The notes under the pieces were generated by a model. It worked only from the letters and a program-made list of their open reading frames with translations, did no database searches and was not told the origin of the DNA. Below are positions 17,814 to 27,652 of a stretch of DNA of 64,000 nucleotides, one piece after another; the first letter of the stretch is position 1, and each line of letters starts with the position of its first letter. The position numbers and the translations under genes were made by a program. Origin of the DNA: Psychrobacter sp. P11G3 (GTDB taxonomy: Bacteria > Pseudomonadota > Gammaproteobacteria > Pseudomonadales > Moraxellaceae); NCBI RefSeq assembly GCF_001435845.1, contig NZ_CM003596.1, positions 1,860,001-1,924,000 on the forward strand, read 5' to 3'.

Positions 17814-17857
17814 TGCTAGGGATATCTATTCATTATATTCAATCATTATTGAGACCA

Positions 17858-18601
17858 TCATTGTGAATTAGCAACTTCCTGTTGACGCAGTTTTAGCATC
17901 AATTTTTGATACCAAGCTAGCTTTTGATAAGCCAACAGCTGCTCTGCCTTTCTTTTGTTGTCTTGCAATGTGGTCGTGTTTTGAATTACGTATACAGTAC
18001 GTGTGATTTGCTCAAGTGTTTGGCCAGTTTCGCTTTGTATAACCGCCTTGATTATATGAGCACCTGGCAAAACATCAACAGTAGCAATAGACGCGCTCAA
18101 ACCTTGTGCAACCTCTTTATCATCAAAATAAATACGGGCATTATCACCTACCTGTAACGCAGGCTTAATCTGTACATTGACATCGATATTCTGTACGGGA
18201 CGACGATAGGCTCTCTCTTCGCTAGGTTCAGTAATGGCTAACTGATAGTTTACTGGCGTGGTAACCTTAGTATTTATCGCAGGCGACTCGGTAGTAGTCG
18301 CTGTCTGCGACGCACTTGATGATTCGCGACTTGTATTAGAATTGGTTGTCGTACTCAGACTAGTTGACCTGCTCGTCTCATTACCTGTCGTAATAGCCGT
18401 TTGACTGACTTGTTTGCCAGCTTGCTGCTCATAATCCTGTGGACGGTCAGTAAAGGTGACTTGACCGGTTTGCTCATCAACCACTTTATAAATAGGTGCA
18501 GCATTCGTGAGAGATGTACAAAGACTAGCGAGAGCAACCGTAGTCCATAACCCAACTCTAATCCTACTCTTCAAGAAACTCGGTTTTGCTAATAAAGTCA
18601 T
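17858..18601 (-). CDS. DUF4124-domain secreted protein
   Basis: 247 residues, ATG 18601. N-terminal signal peptide (KSRIRVGLWTTVALASLCTS, cleavage near TNAA/P), then the DUF4124 signature APIYKVVDEQTGQVTFTDRP at about 35-54. Residues 60-115 are Ser/Thr rich and probably a flexible linker. Residues 118-210 (YQLAITEPSEERAYRRPV, then ARIYFDDKEVAQGL and VLPGAHIIKAVI) look like an Ig-like beta domain seen in related proteins, and a basic helix ends the chain. In pseudomonads a DUF4124 gene sits between glnA and ntrBC; here it likewise follows glnA, about 200 bases beyond a terminator. Molecular function unknown. Confidence 0.8.
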   Translation of the reverse strand: MTLLAKPSFLKSRIRVGLWTTVALASLCTSLTNAAPIYKVVDEQTGQVTFTDRPQDYEQQAGKQVSQTAITTGNETSRSTSLSTTTNSNTSRESSSASQTATTTESPAINTKVTTPVNYQLAITEPSEERAYRRPVQNIDVNVQIKPALQVGDNARIYFDDKEVAQGLSASIATVDVLPGAHIIKAVIQSETGQTLEQITRTVYVIQNTTTLQDNKRKAEQLLAYQKLAWYQKLMLKLRQQEVANSQ

Positions 18602-18734
18602 AATCCATCAACCTAGATAGTGTCTACTATTAATATAATTTTATAAAACTATTATGCGTGAGTTTTGACATGAAATCAGTAGCGATTTCAAAGAAAATTC
18701 AGCAATTGGACTGATACACTTTATTAATACGCAT

Positions 18735-18770
18735 AAAAAAACCAGCTAAGAATAACTTAGCTGGTTTTTA
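18735..18770 (-). terminator. glnA terminator
   Basis: Stem AAAACCAGCTAAG/CTTAGCTGGTTTT, 5-nt loop, flanked by A6 and T5. Located 34 bases beyond the glnA stop. Confidence 0.88.
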
Positions 18771-18803
18771 TGACTCAAAACAACTGAGTGCTTTAGCGAC
18801 TAA

Positions 18804-20213
18804 TTAGCAGCTGTAGTACATATCAAACTCGACTGGATGCACAGTTACGTTCAGACGTTGTACTTCTTCTTCTTTCAAAGCGATAAACGCTTCTAGCATG
18901 TCTTCAGTGAATACATCGCCTTTTAATAAGAAGTCATGATCATCACGCAGTGCTTGCAATGCAACATCTAAGCTCTCTGCAACCGTTGGGATTTGTGCTT
19001 CTTCTTCTGGTGGCAAGTCATACAAGTTTTTGTCAGCAGCTTCACCTGGATGCATTTTGTTTTGGATACCGTCAAGGCCAGCCATCAATAGTGCAGCAAA
19101 CGCTAGGTATGGGTTAGCCGTTGGATCAGGGAAACGTGCTTCTACACGTACCGCTTTCGGGCTGCTCACGTGTGGAATACGGATAGATGCTGAACGGTTA
19201 GACGCTGAGTAAGCAAGCTTGATAGGCGCTTCATAATGAGGAACTAGGCGCTTATAGCTGTTCGTTGATGGGTTGGTAATCGCATTCAACGCACGCGCAT
19301 GCTTGATAATACCGCCAATGAAGTATAATGCTGTTTCAGACAGACCAGCATACTCATCACCAGAGAATGTATTTACGCCGTCTTTTGAGATTGACATATG
19401 TACGTGCATACCTGAACCGTTATCACCAACGATTGGCTTAGGCATAAAGGTAGCTGTTTTGCCAAACTGATGCGCAACGTTATGAACAACATATTTCAAT
19501 TGCTGAACTTCATCCGCTTTACGTACCATCGTGTTGAATGCAACACCGATTTCAGACTGGCAAGAAGCAACTTCATGGTGATGAACTTCAACCGAACCTT
19601 CACCAACGATTTCTTCGATGCGTTCACACATAACAGCACGCATATCGTGTGAGCTATCGATTGGTGGTACTGGGAAATAGCCGCCTTTCACACGTGGGCG
19701 ATGCGCCATGTTGCCCCACTCGTAAGTCTCGTTAGTCGACCATGCTGCTTCTTCAGCCGTGATTTTATGACTAACGCCAGACATATCGACTGACCATTTA
19801 ACATCGTCAAATACAAAGAACTCAGGCTCTGGACCGAAGTAAGCAGTATCACCGATACCAGTAGACTTTAAATACTCTTCAGCGCGACGTGCGATAGAAC
19901 GTGGGTCACGGTCATAACCTTGTAGCGTTGATGGCTCGATGATATCGCAAGTCACTACCACAGTCACCGCGTCAAAGAACGGGTCAACAAAAGCAGTTTC
20001 TGGATCAGGACGCAAGATCATATCTGACGCTTCGATACCTTTCCAACCAGCGATTGATGATCCATCAAACATTTTGCCATCTTCCATGACATCTTCATCA
20101 ACGGTATGCGCTGGGAAGCTGATGTGCTGCTCTTTGCCGCGTGTATCAGTAAAGCGAAAATCAACCCATTTAGCATTAGAGGATTGGATAAGATCTAATA
20201 GTTTATTCGACAT
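18804..20213 (-). CDS. glnA: glutamine synthetase, type I
   Basis: 469 residues, the family length, ATG 20213. Family blocks: [39 protein letters not shown], and the adenylylation loop [11 protein letters not shown] whose Tyr is the AMP acceptor, so GlnE-type control is expected. Forms the cytosolic dodecamer that makes glutamine from glutamate, ammonia and ATP. Upstream is an 828-base intergenic stretch shared with trpG, large enough for nitrogen-regulated promoters; I could not find a convincing sigma-54 box. The DUF4124 gene lies downstream after a strong terminator. Confidence 0.97.
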   Translation of the reverse strand: MSNKLLDLIQSSNAKWVDFRFTDTRGKEQHISFPAHTVDEDVMEDGKMFDGSSIAGWKGIEASDMILRPDPETAFVDPFFDAVTVVVTCDIIEPSTLQGYDRDPRSIARRAEEYLKSTGIGDTAYFGPEPEFFVFDDVKWSVDMSGVSHKITAEEAAWSTNETYEWGNMAHRPRVKGGYFPVPPIDSSHDMRAVMCERIEEIVGEGSVEVHHHEVASCQSEIGVAFNTMVRKADEVQQLKYVVHNVAHQFGKTATFMPKPIVGDNGSGMHVHMSISKDGVNTFSGDEYAGLSETALYFIGGIIKHARALNAITNPSTNSYKRLVPHYEAPIKLAYSASNRSASIRIPHVSSPKAVRVEARFPDPTANPYLAFAALLMAGLDGIQNKMHPGEAADKNLYDLPPEEEAQIPTVAESLDVALQALRDDHDFLLKGDVFTEDMLEAFIALKEEEVQRLNVTVHPVEFDMYYSC

Positions 20214-21041
20214 GAATAGTCTCCGTTGTGTTGATCACGTAATTGCGATTTAAAATTATTAATATGATGTTCTTGTCCAAGAATGTCAGATGTGCTCTCA
20301 ATACTAAAACAGCGCATTCGATATTATGCTTATTATCAGCACTATTTTGCGTATTAGTCAAGATGCGCATCCAAAGCGTTTACTCAATCAGACCAATATT
20401 TGTGCACATGGTCTAATATACGCCAATTCAATCCTAACGACATTCTAGCAATATACAACTCATAATGCTGAACTCTTCGGGCTCTTGTTAATAATTATTT
20501 TTAGACCAGTTTTTTGGCTTTAAAAATAATCATAACAGCAACAATGCAAAGGCTATGCCAATGTATTAACACTCTGATAACAGATATAGTTATAAATAGA
20601 TTTAATTATCAATATTTACAGTGATTTATATGATTAATATCGTTATATATTAATTAATTCTCATCAAGTTCAGTTTTAGAATAGCACTTAATCAGAGCAC
20701 CAGTTGAGGACAGAAAGCACTTAATTGGTGCAAATACAAATATATTTATTATTGAAATGCTATTTTATAGTGCAATGCCAATATTTGAATTCATAACATT
20801 ACACTTGATCAAACTATCCTCGTTATCGATACGATAATAAAAAATATGTTTTTACTTGGTGCTTACTTAGATAGCCTATACCCTCCATTTGATAGAAAAC
20901 AAAATAGTGGTAAGATAACCGCGCGCAATAACCCCCTCTGTTATAGTCATAGCTACTTGTGTCCGGCAATCAAGTAACTCGATAACAGTGAGAACCAATT
21001 TTATGTTAAAAATATAATAAAACTGATAAGTTGAAGCCTTA
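20214..21041. other. long intergenic region between divergent glnA and trpG
   Basis: 828 bases, strongly AT-rich in the middle (about 20480-20900). It contains a 10-bp perfect inverted repeat (ATTATTTTTA 20494-20503, copy 20521-20530) and a structured hairpin before trpG (listed separately). A 40-codon frame from 20848 has no Trp codons and no ribosome-binding site, so it is not a leader peptide I can support. No tRNA or known small RNA recognised. Confidence 0.6.
20938..20988 (+). promoter_or_regulatory. two-tier hairpin in the trpG leader region
   Basis: Outer arms CTGTTAT (20938-20944) and ATAACAG (20982-20988) are perfect; inner arms AGCTACTTG (20951-20959) and CAAGTAACT (20971-20979) pair with one mismatch around an 11-nt loop. 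It ends 53 bases before trpG. It has no T-run, so not an intrinsic terminator. It could be an RNA leader structure or an operator pair. Confidence 0.4.
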
Positions 21042-21665
21042 ATGATTTTGATGATCGATAATTACGATAGCTTTACGTACAATATCGTACAGTACTTCGG
21101 TGAGCTAAAGCAGGACATCACTGTCTGGCGTAATGATCAGGTCAGCATTGAGCAGATTAAAACCCTTGCACCTGATGTGATTGTGATTGGCCCAGGTCCG
21201 TGCGATCCTGACCGTGCGGGTATTTCGCTGCAAGCCATTAAGACATTTAAAGGGATTATTCCCATACTGGGTATCTGCTTGGGTCATCAAGCGATCGGTC
21301 AAGCCTTTGGCGGTCAAGTGGTCAAAGCTGGCGAAGTCATGCATGGCCGCTTATCCGCTATCTATCACAACGAGCAAGGTGTGTTTTCTGGATTACCTAA
21401 CCCGTCACAGGTTACGCGTTATCATTCGCTCGTCATTGACAAGACCAGCCTACCAGACTGCCTTGAGCTCACCGCATGGACACAAAATGCCGATGGTAGT
21501 ATTGAGGAAATCATGGGTATTCGTCATAAGGCGTTTGCTGTAGAAGGCGTCCAGTTCCATCCTGAGTCGATATTGAGCGAAGCAGGTTACCAATTGCTCA
21601 ATAACTTTTTACAGACTCATGGCTTAGCTACTCTGACATCCGATGAGCTACCGCAAGTTGGCTAG
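21042..21665 (+). CDS. trpG: anthranilate synthase glutamine amidotransferase component
   Basis: 207 residues, ATG 21042 (no strong ribosome-binding site). Class I amidotransferase: [28 protein letters not shown], nucleophile Cys79 in [15 protein letters not shown], and the catalytic His/Glu in VQFHPESIL. Supplies ammonia from glutamine to TrpE for anthranilate synthesis; in many gammaproteobacteria the same subunit also serves PabB for p-aminobenzoate. Followed by trpD (97 bases) and trpC, the trpGDC arrangement of pseudomonads and relatives. trpE is not in the window. Confidence 0.95.
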   Translation: MILMIDNYDSFTYNIVQYFGELKQDITVWRNDQVSIEQIKTLAPDVIVIGPGPCDPDRAGISLQAIKTFKGIIPILGICLGHQAIGQAFGGQVVKAGEVMHGRLSAIYHNEQGVFSGLPNPSQVTRYHSLVIDKTSLPDCLELTAWTQNADGSIEEIMGIRHKAFAVEGVQFHPESILSEAGYQLLNNFLQTHGLATLTSDELPQVG

Positions 21666-21762
21666 ATTTTACTAAAAGCATGTTAATAAAAATACTACTT
21701 TTATAAGCCCATGCCACATTTCACACAGATTCACATAAAAAATAATAGTAAGTGAGACCATA

Positions 21763-22884
21763 ATGAGTACGACAAAAATAGAAGAAACGCACACGCCAGA
21801 GAGTATTGCAAAATTGTCTGATGAGCAAACGCATCAATTGCTAACCACAGCTTTGGGTAGAATATTTCAACACATTGACTTAACCTTTGATGAGATGTAT
21901 CAAGTGATGCTGATTATCATGCAAGGTAGATGCAGCGACGCTATGATGGGCGCTATCTTGACAGGACTACGCATGAAAGGCGAATCCATCGACGAGATTA
22001 CTGCGTCTGCCAGTGCCATGCGTGCACTAGCCGCCAATATTGAACCAAAGAACTGCGATTACTTGGTAGATATCGTTGGTACTGGCGGTGATGGTGCTAA
22101 CTTGTTCAATGTCTCGACTGCATCGGCGTTGGTTGTTGCGGCAGCTGGTGCACAAGTTGCTAAGCACGGCAATCGCGGCGTTTCGACCAAGTCTGGTAGC
22201 TCAGACTTACTTGAGCAAGCAGGTATCAGTCTTGCGCTCACGCCAGAGCAAACAAAAGACTGTATCGAAAACCAAGGTATTGGATTTTTATTCGCACCCA
22301 ATCATCACAGCGCCATGCGTTACGCCAACCCTGTACGCCGTGAGTTAAAAGCGCGTACCATCTTTAATATTTTGGGCCCATTGACCAACCCTGCTGGCAC
22401 GCCAAACTTAGTCATCGGTGTGTTTACCGCGCAGTTATGTGAGCCGATTGCTAAGGTAATGAAAAACTTAGGCGCACGTCATGTCATGGTAGTAGGCGCA
22501 AAAGATGGTCTTGATGAAATCAGTCTTGCGACTTCGACCACAGTCGCTGAGCTAAAAGATGGCGAGATATCAGTTTATGACATGATGCCAGAAGATGCGG
22601 GTATCGAATCTCAAACCCTTATTGGCCTCGATGTCGACTCTCCAGCACAAAGCCTTGAGTTGATTCGTGCTGCACTATCTGGAGCCGACACTCATGACCG
22701 TGCCGTACTTAAAGCACGTGACATGATTGCGCTAAATGCAGGTGCCGCGATATACACCGCAGGACTTGCCAGCAACTACCCTAACGGTGTTAGCCGAGCA
22801 CAGAAAATCATTCAAAATGGTGATTCTTTACTCAAACTTGAGTCTTTAGCCAACTATACCCAACAGCTAGTCGCTCAAGGTTAA
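21763..22884 (+). CDS. trpD: anthranilate phosphoribosyltransferase
   Basis: 373 residues, a little longer than the usual ~345 because of an N-terminal extension of about 30 residues. The PRPP/Mg-binding core is clear: DIVGTGGDGANLFNVSTAS, HGNRGVSTKSGSSDLLE and ARTIFNILGPLTNPA, and later GLDEISLATST. Transfers phosphoribose to anthranilate in the second step of the tryptophan branch, in the cytosol. Central gene of trpGDC. The nearest ATG is used; an internal start would remove the extension but has no better ribosome-binding site that I can see. Confidence 0.96.
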   Translation: MSTTKIEETHTPESIAKLSDEQTHQLLTTALGRIFQHIDLTFDEMYQVMLIIMQGRCSDAMMGAILTGLRMKGESIDEITASASAMRALAANIEPKNCDYLVDIVGTGGDGANLFNVSTASALVVAAAGAQVAKHGNRGVSTKSGSSDLLEQAGISLALTPEQTKDCIENQGIGFLFAPNHHSAMRYANPVRRELKARTIFNILGPLTNPAGTPNLVIGVFTAQLCEPIAKVMKNLGARHVMVVGAKDGLDEISLATSTTVAELKDGEISVYDMMPEDAGIESQTLIGLDVDSPAQSLELIRAALSGADTHDRAVLKARDMIALNAGAAIYTAGLASNYPNGVSRAQKIIQNGDSLLKLESLANYTQQLVAQG

Positions 22885-22903
22885 TCTATACGCATTTATA
22901 TAC

Positions 22904-22997
22904 TGTCTATAGTCAAAAAAATCTAAAACGGATACAAGGCAGCCGACCACAGATTGTACAAATCGTACATCTAGGAAGGGAAACGCCGTAGCCATTT
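22904..22997. other. trpD-trpC intergenic element with near-palindromic core
   Basis: The gap between trpD and trpC (170 bases) holds a core where GATTGTAC (22952-22959) and GTACATC (22965-22971) are near inverted copies, followed by the purine-rich AGGAAGGGAAACGCCG. It looks structured and out of place inside an operon. No second copy is visible in this window. Confidence 0.3.
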
Positions 22998-23054
22998 AGT
23001 AGTTATTAATAGCTCTCTGACTGTATTTACATTTAACGATATTCGGATACCAGT

Positions 23055-23924
23055 ATGACCACAACCCATTCAGACATACCGTCAGTGCTACAGCGCATTG
23101 TCGCCACCAAAGTAGAAGAAGTAAAAGCCGCTCGCGAAGCATTGTCTTTAGAGGACTTGAAAGCACAGGTCGCAGCTGATGATAAACCGCGTCGAGGTTT
23201 TGCCGCGGCATTACATGCTGCTGGCACTAAAGAAAATGGTATCGGTATCATTGCTGAGATTAAAAAAGCCTCACCGTCTAAAGGCATTATCAATCATAAC
23301 TTTACCCCTGCTCTATTTGCGCAGCAGTATGAGCAAGCAGGCGCTAGTTGTCTGTCTGTATTGACCGACCGTGATTACTTTCAAGGCGATGACAGCTACC
23401 TTATTCAAGCGGCTAATACCTCAAGCTTACCGATATTACGTAAAGACTTTATGATTGATGTCTATCAAATCTATCAATCTTACCTAATGGGCGCTGACTG
23501 CATCCTACTCATTATGGCTTGCCTAGATGATGCCCAAGTACGAGAGCTACATGCACTCAGTATTGAGCTTGGTATGGACGTATTGATAGAAGTGCATACC
23601 AAATCTGAGCTTGAGCGTGCGCTACAGTTGCCACGTTCAGTACACAATATTTACGGTATCAATAATCGTGATTTAAATACCTTCGATGTTGACCTGCAAA
23701 CCACGCTTGATCTTAAGAATATTTTAAACGACGCACTTGCTACTGATAGTGCTGAACAAAAACCACTTATCGTGACCGAGAGTGGTATTCATAGCAGTGA
23801 TGATATTCGTTTGATGCTAAATAATGATATTCAGCACTTTTTGATCGGTGAGCAATTTATGAAAACTGATCATCCAGGGCAAGCGTTACAATCCTTACTT
23901 GCGGGCGTCGTAGCAGACGGGTAA
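23055..23924 (+). CDS. trpC: indole-3-glycerol phosphate synthase
   Basis: 289 residues. TIM-barrel enzyme with the catalytic lysine block AEIKKASPSKG, then LSVLTDRDYFQGDDSYL, LRKDFMIDVYQI, GINNRDLNTFDVD and TESGIHSSDDI, all in family order. Closes the indole ring from CdRP in tryptophan synthesis. It is the separate TrpC form (not fused to TrpF), with no PRA isomerase domain. Last gene of trpGDC; the Smr protein gene follows by about 107 bases and may be read on from the same promoter. Confidence 0.96.
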   Translation: MTTTHSDIPSVLQRIVATKVEEVKAAREALSLEDLKAQVAADDKPRRGFAAALHAAGTKENGIGIIAEIKKASPSKGIINHNFTPALFAQQYEQAGASCLSVLTDRDYFQGDDSYLIQAANTSSLPILRKDFMIDVYQIYQSYLMGADCILLIMACLDDAQVRELHALSIELGMDVLIEVHTKSELERALQLPRSVHNIYGINNRDLNTFDVDLQTTLDLKNILNDALATDSAEQKPLIVTESGIHSSDDIRLMLNNDIQHFLIGEQFMKTDHPGQALQSLLAGVVADG

Positions 23925-24031
23925 AGTAACTCAATAATTTATGTTTCAATATATGCTAATAGCTTCAACAATGTCTATGCTATATACATAGTTCAATCAA
24001 CCATTCATCAATCAACGATACGTTAACTTTT

Positions 24032-24763
24032 ATGTCAAACTCTCTGTTTTCAAAAGAAATGCAAGACCAGCTCAAAGAACTCAAAGGCCAGCTGAGCAAA
24101 GGCCGTGATACCAATTCACCTGAAGGTGAGAATCAAAAGCCAACTGAACCGGTATCGCTACCGACTCAAAAGCAAGTAAAAAAGACGGTTAAGCAGCTAG
24201 ATAGTGAACATATCGATGACGATAAAGTTCTATTTATGCAAGCCATGCATGGTGTCAATCAGCTAGAAGACAAAAATGTCCGCTCACCTGCCAGCGCAGC
24301 TAGAGCAGGTAAACCTGATGCAGCGACACTATCAAAACGTGCTGCAGCTCAAGGTAGTGAAGCCAGTGATCTAGGCGCAGGCTTGTCAGATATGCAAGCA
24401 CTACTGAACCCTGTCGCTGCTGAAGCTTATTTGTCTTATAAGCAGCCTACACTGCAAAATAAAATCTTTGATCAGCTCAAAAAAGGCAAGCTGCGTTGGT
24501 ATGATGCGGTAGATATCCATGGCTGTACGATAGAAGAAGCTCGCGAAGCGATGACTCAACTATTGAGCCAAGCCAAGCAGAAAAACGAAACTATGGTAAA
24601 AATCGTCCATGGTAAAGGTAGTGAAGCGATTTTAAAAACCTGTATCAATGGCTGGTTGCGTCAATTGCCAGAAGTATTAGCTTTTTGCTCTGCGCCACCA
24701 AAAGATGGTGGTAACGGTGCTGTACTAGTACTACTTAAAAAACCTAAAGCAGATGGCGAATAG
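24032..24763 (+). CDS. Smr-domain protein (YdaL/SmrA-like)
   Basis: 243 residues. The N-terminal 130 residues are polar (Gln/Lys/Ser/Ala rich) and probably flexible. The Smr domain (about 160-243) begins with AVDIHGCTIEEAREAM, continues MVKIVHGKGS, and ends with FCSAPPKDGGNGAVLVLLK, which matches the DxHG-(K/G)xHGKG-GGxGAxxVxL pattern of Smr endonuclease-like proteins. Family members bind or nick nucleic acids; E. coli SmrB rescues collided ribosomes, while the exact role of this subtype is unclear. No MutS part is present. Gene follows trpC and is closed by a strong terminator. Confidence 0.88.
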   Translation: MSNSLFSKEMQDQLKELKGQLSKGRDTNSPEGENQKPTEPVSLPTQKQVKKTVKQLDSEHIDDDKVLFMQAMHGVNQLEDKNVRSPASAARAGKPDAATLSKRAAAQGSEASDLGAGLSDMQALLNPVAAEAYLSYKQPTLQNKIFDQLKKGKLRWYDAVDIHGCTIEEAREAMTQLLSQAKQKNETMVKIVHGKGSEAILKTCINGWLRQLPEVLAFCSAPPKDGGNGAVLVLLKKPKADGE

Positions 24764-24792
24764 GTCTACTGTTAGTGATATGGTACTACATC

Positions 24793-24824
24793 AAAAGGAC
24801 TGCAAATAAGCAGTCCTTTTTTTA
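24793..24824 (+). terminator. terminator after the Smr gene
   Basis: Stem AAAAGGACTGC/GCAGTCCTTTT with a 6-nt loop and a run of seven T. Ends the trpGDC-smr region. Confidence 0.9.
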
Positions 24825-24970
24825 TCAATCACTTATGGTCTAGACGTAGACTGCAACAATGTTTCCTTTAATGAATGCCTTCTTTCATGTACATTCCATT
24901 TAATGTGAGCTTCTCACCTTTTATTAATATATAGACTTGAGCACCTTCTAATTAGCAAAGCGAAATCACT

Positions 24971-25603
24971 ATGAGCATACATACTATTGAAAACACCAAC
25001 GAACTAGAAAGGCAGATTGCTACACTGATTACCATTGAACCAAGGTTTGCTCCTGTGCATAAGCAGGTTGGCACACCTAACCTTAGGCATAACGCAGGTG
25101 GGTTTGAGCAGTTGATGAGAGCGATGGTAGGTCAGCAGTTATCAGTTGCCGCCGCTGCCAGTATTTGGAAACGGTTGGTTGATGCAGAATTGATCACCCC
25201 GCAAGCTATACGTGAAGCGACAGACGATACTTTGAAGACACAGGGATTGTCCAAGCAGAAAACTCGTTATGTACGCTCTTTAGTGGATCATGATATAGAC
25301 TTTGCAGCGTTAGAAACCTTTCCAAATGAAGAAGTCATAACAACCTTGACAGCTGTGACAGGCATTGGGCGCTGGACAGCTGAGATGTATTTACTATTTT
25401 CACTAAAACGTGCAGACATACTCGCTGTCGATGATTTAGCCATTAAAGTTGCAGCCATGGAGTTGTTAGGCTTAGCAGAGCGCCCAACACCCAAGCAGCT
25501 AAAAGACTTAACTCAGCACTGGTCACCTTGTCGCAGTGCTGCCAGTCTATTGCTTTGGTCGTACTACGGCTCATTACGTGATAAAACTGCAGTACCTTTA
25601 TGA
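24971..25603 (+). CDS. DNA-3-methyladenine glycosylase II (AlkA-type, HhH-GPD)
   Basis: 210 residues, shorter than E. coli AlkA (282) because the N-terminal domain is missing, as in Mag-type enzymes. HhH-GPD features: LMRAMVGQQLSVAAAASIW, helix-hairpin-helix VTGIGRWTAEMYLLFSL, and the catalytic Asp region ADILAVDDLAIKVA. No Cys cluster for an iron-sulfur centre, so not an EndoIII type. Removes alkylated bases in base-excision repair, cytosolic. Converges on mscS across only 60 bases. Confidence 0.9.
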   Translation: MSIHTIENTNELERQIATLITIEPRFAPVHKQVGTPNLRHNAGGFEQLMRAMVGQQLSVAAAASIWKRLVDAELITPQAIREATDDTLKTQGLSKQKTRYVRSLVDHDIDFAALETFPNEEVITTLTAVTGIGRWTAEMYLLFSLKRADILAVDDLAIKVAAMELLGLAERPTPKQLKDLTQHWSPCRSAASLLLWSYYGSLRDKTAVPL

Positions 25604-25663
25604 ATAATTGAGCAAAGACATAGCTAGTGTTATTCACTACCACTCGTGAGCAAAGAGTCTCTT

Positions 25664-27652
25664 TTAAGGCTGGTTCCATATAGAAAAACCAGATTTGTTT
25701 TTAGTGTGCTTAAACTTACTTTTTCTTAGCATATGACTTTTATGCTTTAGTGCCTTAAGCGCACCACTTCTGCTAACGGTCGCCATAGAGAATTTGTGGT
25801 GACTTGCGACATCATTTTTAGCCTTGTCGCTATCTTTACGAATATTAACGCCATCGTCGTTGTAATCTTTCCTGTATACGCTTGTGTTTACTTCCTTGTT
25901 ATCAGACACTTCATTATTAGCAGAGTTACTACTGTTATCTGATTCATTTCCTGCTGCTGATTCATCAGTGCTACTTCCCACATGATGTTCAAGCTCCGTT
26001 TGATTAACAATCAACTGCTGAGTCGGCAATGCATGTTCTACTTTATATTTCGCGACTTTCTTTAATATATCGACAAACAAAGCGTTTTGTTTGTCATAGA
26101 ACTCAATGATACCAATAGCATTCACATAAGCTTGCAACTGAATAACATAGCAATCTTGGCGCAGCTCCAAAATATTGACCTGATTCCATTCTTGATTGGT
26201 CAAATCATGCTCTTTTATAAATTCATCCAAGTCATTAACCATTTTAAATATTACGTCAAGATCAGCGGTACGCTTAATATATAAGTAATGGAAGAAACGA
26301 AACATATCCCGAGAGGTAAAGTTTTCGATCTGCATCGATGAAAAATCACCATTTGGTACCGTAACAATCGTCCGCGACAAGGTCCGTACACGCGATGAGC
26401 GAATACCAATATCAATAACTGTGCCTTCGTAAGTACCGAATTTACAGTAATCACCGATACGCACAGGTGAGTCTGCCACCACTACGACACTACCAACTAG
26501 GTTTTCGATCGTCTTTTGCGCACCAAGAGCTAACGCCAAACCACCCACACCCAATGCGGCAATACCAGTGGTCAAATCAAAACCCAAATTGCCAAAAATG
26601 ACAATCACTGCAAATATCAGGAGTAGCGCTTTGACAACCTTGCGCAGCAGTCCCAAAATTGAGACACGCTCAGTATAGTTTTTCTTGTAGCTTAGATTTA
26701 CCGCTCGGGTAAATATCGCATCGATTACTCGCAATAGTAGCCAAGTCAGCGCCAACCAAGAAGCAATATCCGTAAAGCGATTGACCGGCTCACGCAGGGT
26801 CACCGAAACCCCTGCATAAACCATCACCTCGGATAGTATCAATGCCATAATGACCACAGAAAGTGGCAATATTACCTTATCAGGTAACGGCAATGGTGTA
26901 CCACGCAAATACGGATAGACAATCCTTAATAAGTGGTACAGTAACCATACCGCGACATAAGTAAGTACAAAGCTGGTCACAATCATGGTGAGCGCGGCGA
27001 CCAAATCAGCTAGTTGATAACCGAAAAGCTTTTTGCCATCTAAAGAATCAACCGTATAACGCGAGACCAAAGTCGGCTCAGTATTTTCTATCACTTCTGG
27101 TACTGAGGTCAGCGTATCGCTAGAGAATTGCCAATATTGTTCATTCTGTTTTGAGACCACCCTTTCAAGTAGTAACGGAACACTTCGCTCGCCGATATTA
27201 ATCACACCGACGTTTTCTTGGCTAGGTGGCAGTTGGTCAGTTAGATTACCCTCAGGTGAGTTACTAATCTGTAGATCCGGCTGAAAACGCCCTCCTGCAT
27301 CCAGTGCTTGTTTGAACTGACGCACAACGGTCGTTGGGTTATCGGACTTAGATAAGTTGAGATAATTACTTGCCAGTAAATAATCATTTTCACCCAGCGC
27401 ACTGATAAACCCTTGTACCGTATGACGCGGTGTATCTCGGCCAAATGAATCAGGTAATGGCGTACTTACTGTCTCTCCACTACTGTCATTACCCACTCCA
27501 AGCGCACTAGCCTCCACAGCATAAGCATTATTTGGCAAGGCGATACTTAACAGCATAGTCAGTAATAGCATTGCGACTATAAAAGGCATCTTAGTAATAG
27601 CAGAGAATAAATTAGGCGAAGGACTGGGAGTCAGATTATGCTTGATAGACAA
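25664..27652 (-). CDS. MscS-family mechanosensitive channel with large periplasmic N-domain
   Basis: 662 residues. The start is TTG at 27652, supported by AGAGG seven bases upstream; the next ATG (residue 22) would cut into the signal peptide. Signal peptide through about residue 45 (hydrophobic FIVAMLLLTMLLSIALP, NNAYA/V). A periplasmic domain (about 50-205) precedes several membrane helices (about 220-345), then the MscS pore helix and beta domain: GIAALGVGGLALALGAQKTIENL, DSPVRIGDYCKFGTYEGTV, RTIVTVPNGDFSSMQIEN. The C-terminus (about 570-662) is polar and Asn/Ser/Lys rich. Opens on membrane tension in osmotic downshock or gates small solutes. Divergent to the TonB-dependent receptor. Confidence 0.9.
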   Translation of the reverse strand: MSIKHNLTPSPSPNLFSAITKMPFIVAMLLLTMLLSIALPNNAYAVEASALGVGNDSSGETVSTPLPDSFGRDTPRHTVQGFISALGENDYLLASNYLNLSKSDNPTTVVRQFKQALDAGGRFQPDLQISNSPEGNLTDQLPPSQENVGVINIGERSVPLLLERVVSKQNEQYWQFSSDTLTSVPEVIENTEPTLVSRYTVDSLDGKKLFGYQLADLVAALTMIVTSFVLTYVAVWLLYHLLRIVYPYLRGTPLPLPDKVILPLSVVIMALILSEVMVYAGVSVTLREPVNRFTDIASWLALTWLLLRVIDAIFTRAVNLSYKKNYTERVSILGLLRKVVKALLLIFAVIVIFGNLGFDLTTGIAALGVGGLALALGAQKTIENLVGSVVVVADSPVRIGDYCKFGTYEGTVIDIGIRSSRVRTLSRTIVTVPNGDFSSMQIENFTSRDMFRFFHYLYIKRTADLDVIFKMVNDLDEFIKEHDLTNQEWNQVNILELRQDCYVIQLQAYVNAIGIIEFYDKQNALFVDILKKVAKYKVEHALPTQQLIVNQTELEHHVGSSTDESAAGNESDNSSNSANNEVSDNKEVNTSVYRKDYNDDGVNIRKDSDKAKNDVASHHKFSMATVSRSGALKALKHKSHMLRKSKFKHTKNKSGFSIWNQP

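Noticed and set aside
20214..20480. Sigma-54 promoter or NtrC sites for glnA
   Set aside because: No adequate GG-N10-GC match; one GACCA/TGGTC pair near 20393-20420 is too weak.
20848..20973. Possible trp leader peptide before trpG
   Set aside because: No Trp codons, no ribosome-binding site and no terminator stem after it.
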